From Gemmatimonadota bacterium (GTDB lineage: Bacteria; Gemmatimonadota; Gemmatimonadetes; Palauibacterales; Palauibacteraceae): 64,000 nucleotides of DNA. Below the pieces are notes generated by a model. The model was not told where the DNA came from and made no database searches. It saw only the letters and a program-made list of their open reading frames with translations. Both the position numbers and the translations under genes were made by a program. Positions 60,152 through 64,000 of the stretch are shown here, one piece after another (the stretch's first letter is position 1; each line of letters starts with the position of its first letter). The DNA is taken from positions 20,740 through 84,739 of the forward strand of contig JAJDUL010000038.1 of NCBI GenBank assembly GCA_022826685.1, given 5' to 3'.

Positions 60152-62698
60152 CTATTTCGTCCAGATCACGACGGCGCCGCAGCGGCTGTCGAAGCCGGAA
60201 AACTCCGCGGGGAGCGCTCCCGCGCCGCTGTACACTTCGACGCCGCCGACTTCGATCGGGAGGACGAAGTCATTGACGGAATCGGAGTTTCCGCGCCAGC
60301 GACCGTCGCTCGACCGAATGACCATTACGCCGTCCACGAACACGTTGAGTTCGCAACCGGCACCGCCGAACCCGACCGAGATCCTCCTGCTGAACACCTT
60401 GCACCGGTTTCCCTGGCAGTGGACGCGGACTCCCACCGCGTCCGCGATCAGATCGGTGATGCGCATCGGGTTCCGGCGCTCGATGTCCTCGACGGTGAAG
60501 AACGTGCCGAGGCCGGCGAGTTCACCCCAGTTTTTCCGTTCGTAGAAGCCCTGCGTCTCCAGCCGGCGGATCCTCGTGACCGTCGCCACCAGGGGCGGGA
60601 GTTCCACGGGATCGGGAGTGAGACGCACGTCGACCTCGGTGGTGTGACCCCGCGTTACCGTCACGCTGTGGTTCAGCGGTGCGTAGCCGATGTGCCGGAC
60701 CGACAGTTGGTACTCGCCCACGGGGAGCGCACCCAGAACGAAGTGGCCTCTGCGGTCGCTCTGCTCCCGCTCCGGGCGACCGGTGACGGACACGGCGGCC
60801 GCCGCCACGGGACGCTGGCTCCGGGCATCGCGCACCCGGCCGAGGAGCCGTCCGGTGTGTGTCTCCCCCGGGAGCGGCAGTTCGATTTCGTGGGTCCGCT
60901 CGGTGGCCGGCAGTGCCGTGTCCTCCGGAGACGTCGGGGAGAGCCGAGGGTCGACCTGCACATCCCGCCAGGCTACGCGAGTGATCAGGTCGAACTCCAG
61001 TCCTTCATCCGCCCCCGCCTGCCGGAGGAAGACCGGCTCCCCCAGGGGCACGCGGCAGAGCGCGAATTCACCTTGCTCCCCGGACACGTCACGGGCACTG
61101 TCGGTCCGCTCGGTGACATCGAACGATCGTCCCACCAACCGGATGCTCCACTCCCGCCACAGCGCCTCGATCCCGACCCCCGGGACCGGGAGTCCGGTGT
61201 CGACGTCGCGCGCCACGCCGACGACGGCGCCCCTGCTCCCGTAGGAGGGCAGACGCGGGCAGATCCGCGTGAAGACGGTTTCGGCTGAGGGTGTCCACAG
61301 TTCCAGGGCCTCGCTGGCCCGGTCCTCGACGACCACGCGTGTCTCATTCAGCCGCACACCCGCCGCCTGCAGCCTCGGATGGTCCACGCCGAGCGCATAG
61401 ATTCCATCCGGCAGCCCCGCCACGCGGAACGCGCCGGCCTCGTCGGTGACCGCGCTGAACGGTGCCTCGGCAGCCGCCGGCCGGGAGTCGAGGACCGCCG
61501 CGTCATCCCAGTCGCGCAGCACGATGTCCGCCCCGATGAGCGCCTCGCCGCTGGTGCTGTCGCGCACGACGCCGGCGACGACGCCCTCGCTGGTCCCGAA
61601 CCCGCGTCCGTCCGCGAGAGCCTCCCGGACGCTGCCACCGGTCTGCCGGTACGCCGCGAGCACGGCCTCGGGTTCTCCGGTCAGGCCCGTCAGGATCGGC
61701 CGCAGCGAACGCCCTCTGATCGGAAAACGTATCCACCAGTCGCGGATGTAGAACGGGCCGTCCGGCACACGGTCGAACAGGAGGTTCGCGCCCACCCGGC
61801 GTCGATCCGTCCCCCGTGGCAGCGGAACGTTGCGGTAGCGCAACTCGACCTCGCGCAAAGCGGCGGTCGCCTCGTCGAGCCACAGCGTCCCTTCGATGTC
61901 GATGACGTTGGTCCCACTCTGGGGGCGGAACGTGATGCCGAGTCTCGTCTCGCCCTCCACCTCGTCGCGCCTCAGGCCGAAGCAGTGCGCATCCCGGAAC
62001 TCCTTCGACAGGAGGACGGTCGCGTCCGGCGCATAGAACACCGAGGAGTCCCGGTTGACGATGGCGTAGCCCTCGGCCACGAGCTGCCGCGCGGGCAGGC
62101 TTCGGAAGGGCGGGAGGGGCACGTTCCGCCGCGTGCGGGTTTCCGAGCTCAGGGTGGCGAGAGAACGGGGATCGAGGGTGCGTTCGTATTCGGTAAGCGT
62201 GAACGCGAGTTCGCCCCGATCCTCGGCCCAGACTGCCGTCTCGAGCGCCTTTCGCACTTCCTCCCACACCGTGGCGAGCGCCTCGCCCCGCCCGGGGTCG
62301 TCGAGACAGACTCCCGTCACCTCCACGCGAAGGTCGCCGAGCCGCACCGGCTGCAGCGGGATTTCAACGGTGATCGCGAGAGGCTGGCCGGCGGCGACGG
62401 CGTAGGGCTCGGTGACCCAATTCGCGTATCCGATCCGCTCGACGCGGATGCGGTACTCGCCGGGACCGGGTGCCAGGAACGAGAAGGCGCCATTTGCCGC
62501 CGTGAAATCGGCCCGAACGGCCTCGCCGGCCTGGTCGAGCAGGCTGATGAAGCCTCCCGAGATCAGCCGGCCCCCGTCGGCCTCCCGCACCGTCCCGCTG
62601 ATCCGCTGCGCCGTCGCGGCCGAGGGAAGCACGAGCAAGATGACCAGCGCGGCGCGCAACGCGATCACCTGGACGCGTCGAGACGACACCGGACTCAT
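60152..62698 (-). CDS. Large carboxypeptidase-regulatory/TonB-plug protein, paralogue 2
   Basis: 848 residues from the ATG at 62698, overlapping the stop of paralogue 1 (ATGA); an in-frame upstream extension is not used. Signal peptide to about residue 28. CarboxypepD_reg domains at about 30-105 (ISGTVREADGGRLISGGFISLLD), 375-460 and 640-720. Between the first two is a mixed domain (about 110-360) with VIDIEGTLWLDEATAALREVELRY, as in outer-membrane lipoprotein-sorting-like folds. A plug-like domain with RRLETQGFYERKNWGE ends RCGAVVIWTK. It is a fusion of a separate CarboxypepD protein to the same plug unit that the other three carry. Confidence 0.85.
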   Translation of the reverse strand: MSPVSSRRVQVIALRAALVILLVLPSAATAQRISGTVREADGGRLISGGFISLLDQAGEAVRADFTAANGAFSFLAPGPGEYRIRVERIGYANWVTEPYAVAAGQPLAITVEIPLQPVRLGDLRVEVTGVCLDDPGRGEALATVWEEVRKALETAVWAEDRGELAFTLTEYERTLDPRSLATLSSETRTRRNVPLPPFRSLPARQLVAEGYAIVNRDSSVFYAPDATVLLSKEFRDAHCFGLRRDEVEGETRLGITFRPQSGTNVIDIEGTLWLDEATAALREVELRYRNVPLPRGTDRRRVGANLLFDRVPDGPFYIRDWWIRFPIRGRSLRPILTGLTGEPEAVLAAYRQTGGSVREALADGRGFGTSEGVVAGVVRDSTSGEALIGADIVLRDWDDAAVLDSRPAAAEAPFSAVTDEAGAFRVAGLPDGIYALGVDHPRLQAAGVRLNETRVVVEDRASEALELWTPSAETVFTRICPRLPSYGSRGAVVGVARDVDTGLPVPGVGIEALWREWSIRLVGRSFDVTERTDSARDVSGEQGEFALCRVPLGEPVFLRQAGADEGLEFDLITRVAWRDVQVDPRLSPTSPEDTALPATERTHEIELPLPGETHTGRLLGRVRDARSQRPVAAAAVSVTGRPEREQSDRRGHFVLGALPVGEYQLSVRHIGYAPLNHSVTVTRGHTTEVDVRLTPDPVELPPLVATVTRIRRLETQGFYERKNWGELAGLGTFFTVEDIERRNPMRITDLIADAVGVRVHCQGNRCKVFSRRISVGFGGAGCELNVFVDGVMVIRSSDGRWRGNSDSVNDFVLPIEVGGVEVYSGAGALPAEFSGFDSRCGAVVIWTK

Positions 62699-63726
62699 TT
62701 CGTCCAGATCACGACGGCGCCGCAGCGCGCGTCGGATCCTCCGAACTCCGCCGGGAGCGTGGCCGGGCCCTTGTACACCTCGACACCGGCGAGCTGCGAC
62801 CCGGGTATCCTTGGCCACCCGCCCCACGGGAACCCGTCGACGAAGACCTTCATGCTGCACGTCAAGCTCGAAAACCCCGTGCTCATGCGCCGGTTCTTTC
62901 CCGTCCAGGTGATCCCGGGGACGTTGCTCACGACGAGGAATCGGACGTTGCTGGGTCGCCACCGCTCGATGTACTCGGGAGAGAAGAAATAGCCGTTTCC
63001 GGTCAGCTCACCCCAGTACTTCCGTTCGTAGAAGCCCTTGATCTCGAGCCGGCGCAGTCTCGTCACCGTCGCCACGATCGGTTCCATCTCCACGGGCGTC
63101 GGCACGAGACCGATGTCCACTTCCGTTGTGACGCCCGGCGTCAGGTCGATCCGATGGCGGAGGGGGGCGTAGCCGATGCTTCGCACCTCCAGATGGCGCA
63201 CGCCGGGCCGCACGTCGCTGAGGATGAACCGGCCCTGTCGGTTGCTCGCGGACTCCTGCGCGTGACCGGTGACGGATACCGCCGCCGTGGCCACCGCCTT
63301 TTCCGTCATCGCATCGTACACGCGGCCGATGAGGCGCCCCCGGCGAACCTCCGACAGGAGCACCCGGAGTTCGACTTTCCGCACCTCTCCGGGCGACAGG
63401 GCCACGATCGCCTGTTCGCTCGAATCGTCGCCCAGTTCCGCCCATAGCACCGCTTCTGTCGCCTCCGGAGGGGCGCAGAGCAGGAAGCGCCCTTCCGACC
63501 CGGCGGTTTCCCGCAGCGGTCTCTCCTCGACGTCGGACCAGTGGACCACCAGCATGGCGCCGGGGATCGGAATGGCGCCGGACTCGTCGACGACGGTCAC
63601 CTGAAGAGAGGGGCGTTCCCCGCACATTTCGTCTTGCGCCAGCACGGGCCTGGACGAGGCCCCGAGGAGAAGGGAGAGGGAAACGACCGCCACCGGCTTG
63701 GCTCCGAACATGGTGATCGCTTTCAT
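62695..63726 (-). CDS. Carboxypeptidase-regulatory/TonB-plug protein without barrel, paralogue 1
   Basis: 343 residues from the ATG at 63726, which leads into the signal peptide (AKPVAVVSLSLLLGASSRPVLAQ); the frame extends to 63792. Domains: Ig-like GAIPIPGAMLVVHWSDVEERPLRE, CarboxypepD_reg GRLIGRVYDAMTEKAVATAAVSVTG, RRLEIKGFYERKYWGE, plug and terminal RCGAVVIWTK. First of four paralogues on one probable transcript. Confidence 0.85.
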   Translation of the reverse strand: MKAITMFGAKPVAVVSLSLLLGASSRPVLAQDEMCGERPSLQVTVVDESGAIPIPGAMLVVHWSDVEERPLRETAGSEGRFLLCAPPEATEAVLWAELGDDSSEQAIVALSPGEVRKVELRVLLSEVRRGRLIGRVYDAMTEKAVATAAVSVTGHAQESASNRQGRFILSDVRPGVRHLEVRSIGYAPLRHRIDLTPGVTTEVDIGLVPTPVEMEPIVATVTRLRRLEIKGFYERKYWGELTGNGYFFSPEYIERWRPSNVRFLVVSNVPGITWTGKNRRMSTGFSSLTCSMKVFVDGFPWGGWPRIPGSQLAGVEVYKGPATLPAEFGGSDARCGAVVIWTK

Positions 63727-63904
63727 CGAGGTTCGTGGCACGCTCGAACGCGAGGCTCGGCTCGAAGACGGTTCGGGCGGGAACAACGTCACATCGATTG
63801 CCCATCCGCATTGTCCTGGAACATCGTCGTCCTCGCCCCTCTCAAGGCGGCGGAGCGGTCCGTGGGGACGGCCTTCGGCGAACGGCCTCAGTGGTATAAG
63901 ACGT
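63727..63904. other. Intergenic region at the right end
   Basis: No gene is seen in these 178 bp. They should contain the promoter of the plug array, on the minus strand. A short GGCCTTCGGCGAACGGCC inverted repeat (near 63871-63888) with a CGGC loop lies just after the stop of the gene at the edge and could act as a terminator, but has no T-run. Confidence 0.35.
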
Positions 63905-64000
63905 TCACCAGGCGACGGGGATCGCCGGCAGGTACGTCACGAGAATCAGGACGGCGAGGAGGCAGCGATCAGCGCCGCGCCCGTGACGCGCCACGCCGTT
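63905..64000 (-). CDS. C-terminus of a membrane protein, possibly a TRAP transporter large permease
   Basis: The stop TGA is at 63907-63905. Preceding codons read LLAVLILVTYLPAIPVAW, a hydrophobic end like those of TRAP-type DctM permeases. About 50 bases from the end of the window the best coding frame changes (TAWRVTGAALIAA in one frame, LLAVLILVTY in the next), so there is either a frameshift or a sequence error near 63955-63968. Too little is present for a firm call. Confidence 0.4.
   Translation of the reverse strand, partial: NGVARHGRGADRCLLAVLILVTYLPAIPVAW

Noticed and set aside
1..64000. CRISPR arrays, tRNA or rRNA genes, insertion sequences, prophage
   Set aside because: No regularly spaced repeats beyond the 15 bp iterons, no cloverleaf or rRNA sequence, and no transposase, integrase or phage structural gene was recognised by reading.

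Overview
The window is 64 kb of bacterial DNA, high in G+C over most of its length. The gene types suggest a Gemmatimonadota-like heterotroph: carboxypeptidase-regulatory/TonB-plug proteins without a barrel, six-bladed beta-propeller lipoproteins, secreted Ig-like/LRR proteins, PadR regulators with membrane partners, and ECF sigma/anti-sigma operons. A sponge- or marine-associated lineage is a guess from gene content only. No rRNA, tRNA, CRISPR array, IS element or replication origin was recognised.

Region 1 (1-22.8 kb, all minus strand) is the most striking. Read in transcription order it holds a TetR regulator, an outer-membrane efflux lipoprotein, a membrane fusion protein, an RND pump, CysD, a CysN-CysC fusion and an NCS2-type permease, seven genes joined by 1-4 nt overlaps or a 6 nt gap. 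These are followed by a 94-residue protein, a B12-binding radical SAM enzyme, a 2354-residue fully reducing polyketide synthase (KS-AT-DH-degenerate MT-ER-KR-ACP), and a thioester reductase fused to a sulfotransferase that runs off the left edge. CysD/CysNC make PAPS, the donor a sulfotransferase needs. The simplest reading is a locus that builds a reduced acyl chain, releases it reductively, sulfates the resulting alcohol and exports the product.

Region 2 (22.8-29.6 kb): a secreted gamma-glutamyltransferase (plus strand) converges on a molybdenum hydroxylase operon (small, large and FAD subunits) that ends in a Tat-type FAD amine oxidase.

Region 3 (29.7-37.7 kb): two tandemly duplicated Ig-like/LRR lipoproteins, a beta-propeller/SUMF1 fusion without the usual catalytic cysteines, and a PadR operon with two membrane proteins and a 23 bp palindromic operator.

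Region 4 (37.7-46.3 kb, mostly plus): a tandem pair of zinc-ribbon membrane proteins, a GroES-like protein, TypA/BipA, and a broken junction where a 3'-truncated LRR gene meets a 5'-truncated flotillin.

Region 5 (46.3-52.7 kb) is visibly poorer in G+C. It has beta-propeller genes, small secreted Cys-rich proteins, regulators, pseudogene fragments and several palindromic or iterated sites, and looks accessory. Region 6 (52.6-57.4 kb) has a LuxR-type regulator and an operon of ECF sigma, anti-sigma, Cys-rich peptide, propeller and a 99-residue protein. Region 7 (57.9-63.8 kb) is an array of four plug-domain paralogues. The right edge has the end of a probable membrane transporter gene.

Four genes lack a plausible ATG/GTG/TTG start but have an in-frame CTG 5-7 nt (up to 9 nt for cysD) after a GGAGG sequence, a recurring feature of this genome.
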